From: Sphingobacterium alkalisoli
Lineage (GTDB): Bacteria > Bacteroidota > Bacteroidia > Sphingobacteriales > Sphingobacteriaceae
Assembly: GCF_005049105.1 (NCBI RefSeq)
Contig: NZ_SUKA01000011.1
Coordinates: 62,001 to 126,000 of the forward strand
Direction of reading: 5' to 3'
DNA length: 64,000 bases
The notes beneath the pieces were generated by a model. The model saw only the letters and a program-made list of their open reading frames with translations, made no database searches and had not been told where the DNA came from. Of the stretch, positions 53,818-62,295 are shown one piece after another. The position numbers and the translations under genes were made by a program. Position 1 is the first letter of the stretch; each line of letters opens with the position of its first letter.

Positions 53818-54510
53818 TTACATGCAATTAATGGCACCTTCAACGTGAATCAATGGGCTGAGATAAGCTATATCTAAATTAGCCCCGCGCAACAGGAACC
53901 AAACACCCATCAACAGATAAAGAAATGGGATTATTCCTGCGAATTTTATTTTGAAAACACGTTTGGGAAGAGAAGCCGCAAAAGAAAAAATAAGCATTAG
54001 CGGCAATGTACCCAAACCGAATAGTACCATGAACCAAAAACTGTTCATCAATCGGTCGGCATTCATTGCTGAAGCCAGCGCCATATATACCATACCACAG
54101 GGCAAAATACCATTGAGTATTCCGGTTAAAAAAGCGCCTCCTGGCCTATATAGCCATCTGCCCATTACACGGATAAGAGGTTGTATTGCTTTTGTCTGTA
54201 ACCGAGCCAGTTGTCTAGAATTTTTACCCAAGAAGTAAAGTAATCCTATTACAATTAGGATGGCTCCCGTAATAACAGAAAATCCTTGTTGCCATTCTTG
54301 TAAAGTCGCAAGACTGCCAAGTAGCCCCACTAGCAATCCAATACAGCCGTAGGTTAAAATCCGACCTATTTGATACAGCAGTTTATTGAACGTTTGTCTC
54401 CATGAGATTTGCTGACTGCCTTGAATAGCGACAAGAAGTGGCCCACACATTACTGCACAATGTATACTTCCCAATAGCCCCATAAAAAAAGCAAGATAGT
54501 GATACGTCAT
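53818..54510 (-). CDS. SafE/TauE-like (DsbD-fold) membrane protein of the cbb3 oxidase operon
   Basis: 230 residues with about six membrane helices. The start YHYLAFFMGLLGSIHCAVMCGPLL has the HCxxMCGP motif of the cytochrome biogenesis transmembrane (DsbD_2/SafE) group, and GILNGILPCGMVYMALASAM is the second half-motif. Such proteins sit at the end of cco operons and are thought to help copper supply or assembly of cbb3 oxidase. It follows ccoH by 6 bases. The protein ends NCM. Confidence 0.88.
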   Translation of the reverse strand: MTYHYLAFFMGLLGSIHCAVMCGPLLVAIQGSQQISWRQTFNKLLYQIGRILTYGCIGLLVGLLGSLATLQEWQQGFSVITGAILIVIGLLYFLGKNSRQLARLQTKAIQPLIRVMGRWLYRPGGAFLTGILNGILPCGMVYMALASAMNADRLMNSFWFMVLFGLGTLPLMLIFSFAASLPKRVFKIKFAGIIPFLYLLMGVWFLLRGANLDIAYLSPLIHVEGAINCM

Positions 54511-54516
54511 TGTGCG

Positions 54517-54951
54517 TTACTGTATATTAAAAGACTGATTGGCAACATATTCCTTTCCGCTAGTATCCCAAGAAATCTCTATGTTCCAATTTCCTTTTTG
54601 AAAAAAAGTTGTCGGTAGCTTAAAAATATTATTCTCGGTATAAAAAGGCATCTTCTTATCCAAAGAACCATCTGAATTTCTCCGAAAACGCAGGGTACCT
54701 CTATTATTTTCCTGCATAAATATAATAATCAATGTATCACTATTAAATTGAATAATAGGTGTTGCCTGGTCGTCTAATACATTTTGTTTACGATTGTAAA
54801 CCTGATCGTATTTTAGACTTCTCTCATAGTAATCTTCTTCTACTAAGGTATCTGTATCTTGGTTTACCATATAAACTCCGGCCGCTACTATAAATAACAT
54901 AAAAGCTGCTAAGCTCAAAACAATTTTCATTCCCCAATTCATATGTATCAT
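54517..54951 (-). CDS. ccoH: FixH/CcoH-family cbb3 oxidase assembly protein
   Basis: 144 residues: an N-terminal membrane helix (MKIVLSLAAFMLFIVAAGVYMV) and a periplasmic Ig-like domain with DTLVEEDYYERSLKYDQVYN early on, the family's YYxxxxxYQ-type segment. It stabilises or assembles cbb3 oxidase in the inner membrane. It lies 10 bases after ccoG and 6 before the SafE-like gene. Confidence 0.9.
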   Translation of the reverse strand: MIHMNWGMKIVLSLAAFMLFIVAAGVYMVNQDTDTLVEEDYYERSLKYDQVYNRKQNVLDDQATPIIQFNSDTLIIIFMQENNRGTLRFRRNSDGSLDKKMPFYTENNIFKLPTTFFQKGNWNIEISWDTSGKEYVANQSFNIQ

Positions 54952-54961
54952 ATATTATAAC

Positions 54962-56350
54962 CTAAGTTCCTGGAGGCGCTATAAAAGTTGTTTTCATTTT
55001 CTCGACTACCTTTCCTTCAGAAATTACATTTACGTTAATATTCGTTTTATATTTTGATATATTTGCTCTTTTACCAATCAAAAAGAAACTCATTTTCGCC
55101 GTACCATCCTTCTTCAATTTTTCTATTTTATTAACTAATTGTAACTGTAATTCAGGATTTTCAGGCAACAATTCAAAGGAAACATCCTTTCCACTTTTAT
55201 TCATTAGTTCCAGTGTATACAAGTTGCTGATTGTACCATCCGAACGGGATTGGTAGGTGGTACCTGTTGCACGAAGCAGGGACGTACCAATAAGGGGACG
55301 GCTAAATATCATATATCCGAATACCCCCATCAGTAATGCTAAAATAACGGTATAAAATAAAGAGCGGGAGTTGTATTTCTTAAAACTAGCCTTATCGTTT
55401 AGCTCTGCCATAGAATAAAATCCGATCAGACGCTTGGGCTTATTTATTTTTTCCATCACGGTATCGCACGCGTCGATACATGCTGTACAATTGACACATT
55501 CCAATTGTATGCCGTTGCGTATATCAATCCCTGTGGGACAGACATGAACACATAGTTTACAATCTATGCAATCACCTTTCTGTTTATCCAGATTTCCGTC
55601 CTTTTTTAATTTCCCTCGAGACTCACCTCGCTTCTCGTCATAAGCAACCGTAAGACTTCTGTCGTCCAAAAGCACCCCCTGTAACCTTCCATAAGGGCAG
55701 ATTGTGGTACACACTATCTCCCGAACGTAGGCAAATACCGTATAAAATATGAAAGTAAATATAATAATTGATACAAAACCACCTAAATGCTGATCCACTG
55801 GATCTGTCATTATTTGGAACAAAGCGTCGACACCAACAATATAGGCCAAAAAGATATTGGAAATAAAAAATGACACCAACAAAAAGATTACATGTTTCAA
55901 CATTTTTTTCCAAGCACGTGAATCTGTGTTTGGCCCTTCATTGACTTTCTTTTGTTGTCGCCAATCGCCTTCTATCCAGTATTCTATCCTCCGAAATACC
56001 AGTTCCATGAAGATCGTCTGCGGACAAGTCCACCCACACCACACACGGCCATAAACTACTGTAAATAGCACAATAGAGACAAGGACAACTAAACTTCCAA
56101 ATACAAATATATGTAAATCTTGGGGGTAGAAAATATTTCCAAAAATTGAAAATCTCCGGTCAATGAGATTAAACATCAAGAAGGGGTTACCCCCAATTTT
56201 TATAAAAGGGGCGGCAAATAGAAACAACAGCAGACTGTAGCCTACGCCCTGTCTGTAATTATAAAGCTTTCCGGCGGGCTTCTTTGCATATATACGCTGT
56301 CGCTTTGCCTTAGGCTGTTGAACTTCTTGCTCTTTTACTATTATTCCCAT
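54962..56350 (-). CDS. ccoG: cytochrome c oxidase accessory protein CcoG
   Basis: 462 residues, a polyferredoxin membrane protein needed for copper reduction and assembly of cbb3 oxidase. Membrane helices are in the first 220 residues with CGWTCPQTIFMELVFRRIE. Two cluster motifs follow: CIDCKLCVHVCPTGID and CVNCTACIDACD. One more helix, then a C-terminal Ig-like FixG domain. It is preceded by ccoP (34 bases). Confidence 0.96.
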   Translation of the reverse strand: MGIIVKEQEVQQPKAKRQRIYAKKPAGKLYNYRQGVGYSLLLFLFAAPFIKIGGNPFLMFNLIDRRFSIFGNIFYPQDLHIFVFGSLVVLVSIVLFTVVYGRVWCGWTCPQTIFMELVFRRIEYWIEGDWRQQKKVNEGPNTDSRAWKKMLKHVIFLLVSFFISNIFLAYIVGVDALFQIMTDPVDQHLGGFVSIIIFTFIFYTVFAYVREIVCTTICPYGRLQGVLLDDRSLTVAYDEKRGESRGKLKKDGNLDKQKGDCIDCKLCVHVCPTGIDIRNGIQLECVNCTACIDACDTVMEKINKPKRLIGFYSMAELNDKASFKKYNSRSLFYTVILALLMGVFGYMIFSRPLIGTSLLRATGTTYQSRSDGTISNLYTLELMNKSGKDVSFELLPENPELQLQLVNKIEKLKKDGTAKMSFFLIGKRANISKYKTNINVNVISEGKVVEKMKTTFIAPPGT

Positions 56351-56384
56351 CGTTGTCCCCCTTCCGTTACTACGCTTATATTAA

Positions 56385-57272
56385 CTATTTAACCACAGTA
56401 GAGTCGACACTGGCTTTTCCTGCCGCTACTACTTCATAGACCACTTCTACTCCCTCTGGCGCTTTTGGGTTTGTGGGTTTGCTATCTCTTAATGTTAAGA
56501 TATAATTACTTACTTCTGCAATCTGTCCTGGAGACAATGTCTGTTCCCAAGGAACCATTCCCTTTTCTGGCACACCGTATTTTACTGTTTTAAAAATATC
56601 TTTTATTTCACCTCCATGAAGCCAATTTCTATCTGTCAGATTAGGACCAATAGTACCCTCACCACTATTTCCGTGGCAAGCAGCGCAGTTTGCCATGAAA
56701 ATAGATTTTCCTGCCGCGGCTTGGGATAGATCAACTGATACCGTATTCTCGTCGATTAAATTGGCAGCTTGGGCTAGATATTCTAGCTTTTGCTTTTCGG
56801 CTATAGACATTTCATAATTATATTCTTGTTCTTGTGACAATCCCCAACCAAAAACCTGATATATCAACAAGTATACTACACCGAAGCATACCGTAGAATA
56901 AAACAGCGCATTAAACCAAATTGGAACGGGGTTATCTAGCTCCTTAATTCCATCATATTCATGATCGATCTCAATATCTTTTTCTTCTTCAAGAGGCCTC
57001 AATCCTAATATGTTATTCCAACTCGTTTTTCTATTTTGTCTAGATTTTATTCTAGAAAGCTCTTTAGTCTCTTTTTCTTGCTTTATGAGCTCTGGCATTG
57101 TCAAATCTAAAATTGAGCGCATTGCCTTCTGTACGACTATAGCAGAAGCCAACAGTACAATCATCACAATAATCAGTACTGCTATCAGAATGTCGTTGTA
57201 TGCATTTCCTGATCCAAATGTCCAATCCGAAACATTTGCAGTTGTATCCGCTATTACCAAAAATAATTTCAT
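56385..57272 (-). CDS. ccoP: cbb3-type cytochrome c oxidase subunit III (CcoP), single haem c
   Basis: 295 residues. A first membrane helix at about 27-48, a cytoplasmic charged stretch, a second helix (PIWFNALFYSTVCFGVVYLL, about 117-136), then one cytochrome c domain with C196-A-A-C199-H200 and a methionine candidate in VPEKGMVPW. Proteobacterial CcoP has two haems; the single-haem form is usual in Bacteroidota. It lies between ccoQ and ccoG. Confidence 0.95.
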   Translation of the reverse strand: MKLFLVIADTTANVSDWTFGSGNAYNDILIAVLIIVMIVLLASAIVVQKAMRSILDLTMPELIKQEKETKELSRIKSRQNRKTSWNNILGLRPLEEEKDIEIDHEYDGIKELDNPVPIWFNALFYSTVCFGVVYLLIYQVFGWGLSQEQEYNYEMSIAEKQKLEYLAQAANLIDENTVSVDLSQAAAGKSIFMANCAACHGNSGEGTIGPNLTDRNWLHGGEIKDIFKTVKYGVPEKGMVPWEQTLSPGQIAEVSNYILTLRDSKPTNPKAPEGVEVVYEVVAAGKASVDSTVVK

Positions 57273-57283
57273 AATCTCAATAT

Positions 57284-57469
57284 CTATTCCGTTGAACGAT
57301 CAATTTCTTCTTCAGGGTCCCCAAATGGAATTTGTTTCATGTAAGATATATGATCCTTTCCCATAAAAAACAACATAAGGCCGACCAAGGCAAAAAAAAC
57401 AATAAAGATCCAAAGTGATGTGATCAAGTACATCTCATCACCATTTAAATTTGTTATCTGCTTAAACAT
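57284..57469 (-). CDS. ccoQ: CcoQ-like small subunit of cbb3 oxidase
   Basis: 61 residues with one membrane helix (YLITSLWIFIVFFALVGLMLFF) and a charged tail ending GDPEEEIDRSTE. Place between ccoNO (22 bases) and ccoP (11 bases) and architecture identify it. Confidence 0.85.
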   Translation of the reverse strand: MFKQITNLNGDEMYLITSLWIFIVFFALVGLMLFFMGKDHISYMKQIPFGDPEEEIDRSTE

Positions 57470-57491
57470 TTCTTTTGTTTTATTGTAAATA

Positions 57492-59633
57492 CTAGTCTTG
57501 CACTACTTGAGTAGATTTTTCTTTTTTAGGTCCAGCTTTAATGTCCGTTCCTAGCCTTTGCAAGTAGGCAATTAATGCAATAATTTCACGATCAGATTTC
57601 ACTGTCACCTGATTTGTTGCCAGTTCTTTTACGATATATTCGGCCTGCTGTTCAGCAGAAGCTACCGCACCTCCTACGTCTTCATTAGAATAGGGAACTC
57701 CTAGTATACGCATAGCATTCATTTTGGCTACTAACGTGCTGTTATCCAGTTTTTGTCCGATCAGCCAAGAGTATGAAGGCATAATACTTCCTGGCGACGT
57801 AATGGTCGGATCTAGCATATGGTCAAAATGCCACTTATTCGGATACTTACCGCCAATACGGTGCAAATCTGGACCAGTCCGCTTGGATCCCCATAAGAAT
57901 GGCATATCATAAACAAATTCACCTGCTTTGCTGTACTCACCATATCTTGCTGTCTCTGACCGAAAAGGTCTGATTGTTTGCGTGTGGCAATTCACACAAC
58001 CTTCACGGATATACAAATCCCTTCCTTGCAACTCTAAAGCAGTATAGGGTTTTACGCTACTGATCGTCGGAATATTGCTTTGTATAGTAAAGGTTGGTAT
58101 CATCTCTACGATACCACCTATTAAAATCGCAATTAATGCCAGTACCATAAATAAAATAGGTTTACGTTCCAATCTCCGATGCTGCGAACGTTCATTAACT
58201 ACTGATGGTGCCAATGAAGGCGCCTCAGCGGCCTCATTAGCCACCAACTTACCTGACTTCATTGTTTTCACCAAGTTATATGTCATTATGATTACACCGG
58301 TTAAGTATAGTGCACCACCCAGTGCACGCATCATATGCATTGGAAGGATTTCTAAAGTGGTGGCTAAAAAGTTCGGATATTTCAAAACACCTTCAGGTGT
58401 GAATTCTTTCCACATCAAACCTTGAACCACCGCTGCCCAATACATTGGTATAGCATAAAACAAAATACCCAATGTACCTATCCAAAAATGAATATTGGCA
58501 AGCTTTTTAGAATACAATTGAGTTTTATAGATGCGAGGTAACAACCAGTACAAAATAGCAAATGTCATAAAACCATTCCAACCTAATGCACCAATGTGCA
58601 CATGAGCTACAATCCAGTCAGTAAAATGCGCGATAGCATTAACCTGTTTTAAAGAGAGCATTGGTCCTTCGAATGTTGCCATACCGTAACTGGTTAGCGC
58701 AACGACCATAAATTTTAAAGTAGGTTCTGTTCGCACTTTATCCCATGCGCCACGTAGCGTTAACAACCCGTTAATCATTCCTCCCCAAGATGGAGCAATT
58801 AGCATTATCGAAAATACAACACCCAACGATTGTACCCACCCGGGTAGTGAAGTGTATAGGAGATGGTGCGGACCAGCCCAGATGTAAATAAAGATTAAAG
58901 ACCAAAAGTGAAGAATACTCAACTTATAGGAATAAACTGGCCTATTAGCCATCTTAGGCAAGAAATAATACATCATTCCTAGAAATGGTGTTGTCAAGAA
59001 AAAAGCAACAGCATTATGACCGTACCACCATTGCACTAGCGCATCCTGGACACCAGCATATACGTAAAAACTCTTCCAAATCCCTACTGGTAATTGTATT
59101 GAATTTACGATGTGCAGTACTGCCACCGTAACGAAGGTAGCTATATAAAACCATACCGCTACGTACATGTGACGCTCTCGACGTTTAATGATCGTACCAA
59201 ACATATTGATACCGAATACCACCCAAATAATAGTGATAGCTACGTCAATTGGCCATTCCATCTCTGCATATTCATGCGATGTAGTTAAACCAAGTGGTAA
59301 TGTAATAGCAGATGCAACAATTATCAGTTGCCATCCCCAAAAATGTATTTTTCCTAATACATCACTAAACATCCTTGCTTTCAACACACGCTGCATAGAA
59401 TAATATACTCCCATAAAAATAGCGTTGCCCACGAAAGCAAAAATTACAGCATTTGTATGGAGAGGACGAATTCTGCCAAAAGTAGTGTATTGATTAAAGA
59501 AGTTCATTTCTGGCCATATCAGTTGGCACGCAATCAGTAAACCAACTGACATACCTATAATACCCCATACAATTGTCGCTATTCCGAAGTCGCGTACAAT
59601 CTTGTTGTCGTAATTAAATTGCTCTAACTGCAT
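57492..59633 (-). CDS. ccoN: fused cbb3-type cytochrome c oxidase subunits I and II (CcoN-CcoO)
   Basis: 713 residues. The CcoN part (about 1-460) is a haem-copper oxidase with ligands in RPLHTNAVIFAF (His59), WWYGHNAVAFF (His206), GPHHLLYTSLPGW (His256-His257) and IVAHVHIGALGWN (His344, His346). A linker and a membrane anchor (about 492-512) join it to the CcoO cytochrome c domain, with C546-V-N-C549-H550 and PGSIMPSY (Met ligand). Terminal oxidase with high oxygen affinity. The fusion is the usual Bacteroidota form. It is the first gene of the operon; ccoI and ccoS, often found upstream, are not present here. Confidence 0.97.
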   Translation of the reverse strand: MQLEQFNYDNKIVRDFGIATIVWGIIGMSVGLLIACQLIWPEMNFFNQYTTFGRIRPLHTNAVIFAFVGNAIFMGVYYSMQRVLKARMFSDVLGKIHFWGWQLIIVASAITLPLGLTTSHEYAEMEWPIDVAITIIWVVFGINMFGTIIKRRERHMYVAVWFYIATFVTVAVLHIVNSIQLPVGIWKSFYVYAGVQDALVQWWYGHNAVAFFLTTPFLGMMYYFLPKMANRPVYSYKLSILHFWSLIFIYIWAGPHHLLYTSLPGWVQSLGVVFSIMLIAPSWGGMINGLLTLRGAWDKVRTEPTLKFMVVALTSYGMATFEGPMLSLKQVNAIAHFTDWIVAHVHIGALGWNGFMTFAILYWLLPRIYKTQLYSKKLANIHFWIGTLGILFYAIPMYWAAVVQGLMWKEFTPEGVLKYPNFLATTLEILPMHMMRALGGALYLTGVIIMTYNLVKTMKSGKLVANEAAEAPSLAPSVVNERSQHRRLERKPILFMVLALIAILIGGIVEMIPTFTIQSNIPTISSVKPYTALELQGRDLYIREGCVNCHTQTIRPFRSETARYGEYSKAGEFVYDMPFLWGSKRTGPDLHRIGGKYPNKWHFDHMLDPTITSPGSIMPSYSWLIGQKLDNSTLVAKMNAMRILGVPYSNEDVGGAVASAEQQAEYIVKELATNQVTVKSDREIIALIAYLQRLGTDIKAGPKKEKSTQVVQD

Positions 59634-59672
59634 TACTCATCTTTTTTATTTTCAGGAGTAAAAGTAGAAACA

Positions 59673-59690
59673 ATTACATGACATTGTAAT
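59673..59690. promoter_or_regulatory. palindrome ATTACA-N6-TGTAAT upstream of the cbb3 operon
   Basis: An 18-base site with 6-bp perfect arms, centred about 48 bases before the ccoNO ATG. On the minus strand a TACTTTTA box (59666-59659) lies just downstream and could be the -7 element, which would put the site near the -33 region. A regulator of the CRP/FNR superfamily is possible for a low-oxygen oxidase, but the half-site is not the classical TTGAT. Inference. Confidence 0.45.
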
Positions 59691-59750
59691 GACGTACAGC
59701 TTATAAAAATATGACCATTATCATAGTTTTACTAAAGCTATATTACGTAA

Positions 59751-59793
59751 AAAAGGGCTGGCTTAGAAAAATGTTTCTAAGCCAGCCCTTTTT
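59751..59793. terminator. strong bidirectional terminator
   Basis: AAAAGGGCTGGCTTAGAAA (59751-59769) is perfectly complementary to 59774-59792 around AATG. On the minus strand it is followed by T's, and it lies 20 bases after the lytic transglycosylase stop, so it separates that gene from the cco operon. Confidence 0.92.
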
Positions 59794-59811
59794 ATATTTA
59801 CCGTATTAAAA

Positions 59812-60588
59812 TTATCCCTTCGAAATGGTCATATTTTCACTATAACCGTATTTCACCGGATTCTCGATGACTTCCTTAACAGAAATTAACTTATATACAT
59901 ATGACCCTGTTTCAGCGTTAAGACGTAATTCATAGTAGTTATCAACTCCTTGACGACGTAAAGAAGATTTCAGACTTCCTCCCCCAACATTATAAGCCGC
60001 AGCAACCAACGTCCAATCGCCAAATTCACTATATAGGTATTTTAAATAACGTGCCGCAGCGTGAGTAGATTTCACAAGGTTTAATCGCTCATCAACTTTT
60101 GCATTTACCTTCAATCCAAAAAGTCGTGCAGTCTGAGGCATAAATTGCCAATAACCACCTGCACCTCTATGAGACGTCACACTTACATCCAAACCACTCT
60201 CTACCAAGGGAATATATTTAAAATCCTCTGGAATACCGTACGACATTAAGATTTTTGAGATACTTGGTAAATGTTTGTCTGCCTTTTCGTGCAAATAATG
60301 AGATTGTTGCTTTTTGAAGGAAAAATTTGAGAGGTATTTACTAAGTTTGCGTTTTACAAAGCTATTATCCAAAGGGGGGCATTCATCTGCGAATGTTATG
60401 GTTTTAAAGTAAGCCTCTAATTGTTTTTCCGGTGAGCTCTCTCTTTCCTTGACTTTGCTCACCGCGTAAGCAATTAATTTTTGCTTATATGGATCTTCTA
60501 TCGATTCCATCTGTGGATTTGAGTATAATTTCGATAATAACATTATCGACAAAATTACACTACTACATAATACTTTCTTTCTGATCAT
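59812..60588 (-). CDS. lytic transglycosylase (MltD/Slt-like)
   Basis: 258 residues with a signal peptide (MIRKKVLCSSVILSIMLLSKLYS). The SLT domain covers about 115-225: catalytic Glu in YIPLVESGLD, GAGGYWQFMPQTARLFG, and AAYNVGGGSL. It cleaves peptidoglycan glycan strands, giving 1,6-anhydroMurNAc. No LysM repeats are present, unlike full-length MltD. It is monocistronic with its own promoter (60658-60688) and terminator. Confidence 0.93.
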   Translation of the reverse strand: MIRKKVLCSSVILSIMLLSKLYSNPQMESIEDPYKQKLIAYAVSKVKERESSPEKQLEAYFKTITFADECPPLDNSFVKRKLSKYLSNFSFKKQQSHYLHEKADKHLPSISKILMSYGIPEDFKYIPLVESGLDVSVTSHRGAGGYWQFMPQTARLFGLKVNAKVDERLNLVKSTHAAARYLKYLYSEFGDWTLVAAAYNVGGGSLKSSLRRQGVDNYYELRLNAETGSYVYKLISVKEVIENPVKYGYSENMTISKG

Positions 60589-60657
60589 TCACTCCCTTAC
60601 TGCTATCCTATCCACGATAAATCGATCAAGAAATAGCTTGGTCCAAATTTGAATTGG

Positions 60658-60688
60658 CAAATATACACACTATTTAGTTAAAAAACAA
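60658..60688 (-). promoter_or_regulatory. lytic transglycosylase promoter (TTG-N20-TATATTTG)
   Basis: On the minus strand TTG (60688-60686) and TATATTTG (60665-60658) are exactly 20 bases apart. The leader would be about 63 bases. Confidence 0.68.
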
Positions 60689-60797
60689 ACACTTACATAT
60701 TCGGTAATTTTTAAACCACATGAGAATACCTCTAACGGTATCATAAAGGTCAAAAATTCTAAAAAAAATATTAAAATTTTTTTACCAATAATTTGAG

Positions 60798-60805
60798 TAA
60801 CTTTG
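60798..60805 (+). promoter_or_regulatory. putative -7 box of the rluB-like gene
   Basis: TAACTTTG, followed by CAG as before the MATE gene, 22 bases upstream of the chosen ATG. No TTG is found at the usual distance. An in-frame TTG within the box is therefore unlikely to be the start codon. Confidence 0.45.
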
Positions 60806-60826
60806 CAGTTCAATTTTATTAAAAAT

Positions 60827-62221
60827 ATGCCTTTCAAAAATCAAAGGAACAGTCGCGATGACAACTCCAAAAAACAACGAAACAACTCAGAAAGTTTCAA
60901 ATCAAAGAGTAGTCAAGGCAAAAAAAGTACTAACACCAGAGGTGATTCGTACACCAAATTTTCTTCTGGAAGCGATGACAAGAACGCTTTCTCTCACTCA
61001 AAAAGATCCGGAAAACCCTTCACAAAGAAATTTGAGGATAGAGGTGAAAAAGGTTTCGAGCACAAAGAAGATAAACCACGCAACTTCAAATCATTTTCAA
61101 AGACAGATGACAGGGGATTCCCTCCTAGAAAAGGATCTGGAAGATCGTTTGAGAAGAAATTCGAAGATAGAGAAGATAGAGCAAGAGACTTTAGATCTAA
61201 TTCCAAAAGCGAGGAGAAAAAAACATTTACGCCGCGCAAAGGATCGGGCAGGCCGTTTGAAAAGAAATTCGATGACAAAGCAGGAAAAACGAAAAGTTTT
61301 GGATCACCCTCAAGAAATGAAGGCAGGACATCTCCGTCAGGCAGAAAATTTTCTGAACGACCTTATGAGAAAAAAATCGGTGATCATGAAGAATCAAGGG
61401 TTGTTGAGAATCAAGAAGAAAGAGAAGATAGATACAAAATACCTGGAAAACGAAAATTTTCTCCTGCTAAAAGACCTGCATCACAACATATTAATGAAGA
61501 CGACGGCACAATCCGTCTAAATAGATACATATCCAATTCAGGAATTTGTTCAAGACGCAAAGCAGATGAGCTCATTGAGGCAGGGGTCATTTCCGTAAAT
61601 GGCGAAGTCATCACAGAATTAGGCACAAAGGTAGATCCTGCCAAAGATGAAATCCGCTATAATAATGAGCGTTTAAAGCGTGAAAAAATGGTCTATGTAT
61701 TACTTAACAAACCAAAAGATTACATCACGACCACAGATGATCCACAAGAACGGAAAACGGTGATGCAACTAGTTTCCAAAGCAACAAAAGAACGTATTTA
61801 TCCCGTCGGCCGTCTAGACAGAAATACCACAGGATTATTACTTCTTACCAATGATGGTAATTTAGCGGAAAAACTTTCTCATCCTCGTAATAACATTAGC
61901 AAAATTTACAACATTGAGTTGGACAAGAATCTAAACCAAGGCGATTTTAATAAAATTGAGTTTGGTCTAGAACTTGAAGATGGCTTGATCAAACCTGATG
62001 ATATCAGCTATGTACAGGGAGCTAGTAAACGTGAAGTAGGCATCCAGATTCATTCTGGAAAAAATCGTATCGTAAGAAGAATTTTTGAATCCTTAGGCTA
62101 TGATGTTGTAAAATTAGATCGCGTAGTATACGCTAACTTAACAAAGAAAGATCTCCCTCGTGGAAGGTGGAGGTATCTTGAAGAAAGAGAGTTAATTCAA
62201 TTAAAACACTTAATCAAATAA
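60827..62221 (+). CDS. rluB: RluB/RsuA-type pseudouridine synthase with a long disordered basic N-terminus
   Basis: 464 residues from the ATG at 60827; the TTG at 60803 lies in the promoter box. Residues 1-220 or so are low-complexity, rich in Lys, Arg, Ser, Gly and Asp/Glu, with imperfect repeats such as RKGSGRSFEKKFEDRED and RKGSGRPFEKKFDDKAG. Then come an S4 RNA-binding domain (about 225-290: LNRYISNSGICSRRKADELI) and the catalytic domain with PVGRLDRNTTGLLLLTNDG (catalytic Asp in RLDRNT). It modifies large-subunit rRNA uridine; which position is uncertain. A terminator follows. Confidence 0.92.
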   Translation: MPFKNQRNSRDDNSKKQRNNSESFKSKSSQGKKSTNTRGDSYTKFSSGSDDKNAFSHSKRSGKPFTKKFEDRGEKGFEHKEDKPRNFKSFSKTDDRGFPPRKGSGRSFEKKFEDREDRARDFRSNSKSEEKKTFTPRKGSGRPFEKKFDDKAGKTKSFGSPSRNEGRTSPSGRKFSERPYEKKIGDHEESRVVENQEEREDRYKIPGKRKFSPAKRPASQHINEDDGTIRLNRYISNSGICSRRKADELIEAGVISVNGEVITELGTKVDPAKDEIRYNNERLKREKMVYVLLNKPKDYITTTDDPQERKTVMQLVSKATKERIYPVGRLDRNTTGLLLLTNDGNLAEKLSHPRNNISKIYNIELDKNLNQGDFNKIEFGLELEDGLIKPDDISYVQGASKREVGIQIHSGKNRIVRRIFESLGYDVVKLDRVVYANLTKKDLPRGRWRYLEERELIQLKHLIK

Positions 62222-62223
62222 TC

Positions 62224-62254
62224 AAAAAGGTGCATTTAAAAATGCACCTTTTTT
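62224..62254 (+). terminator. rho-independent terminator after the rluB-like gene
   Basis: AAAAAGGTGCATT pairs with AATGCACCTTTTT around TAAA, followed by a T-rich stretch; it starts 2 bases after the stop codon. Confidence 0.92.
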
Positions 62255-62295
62255 GTTGCTATGACTTTTCGTATTTTAGTCAAAAATTAAATAAT

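Noticed and set aside
60858..61520. 220-codon open frame in the second plus frame over the rluB N-terminus
   Set aside because: It lies wholly inside the low-complexity region of the real gene, and its openness follows from the purine-rich repeats.
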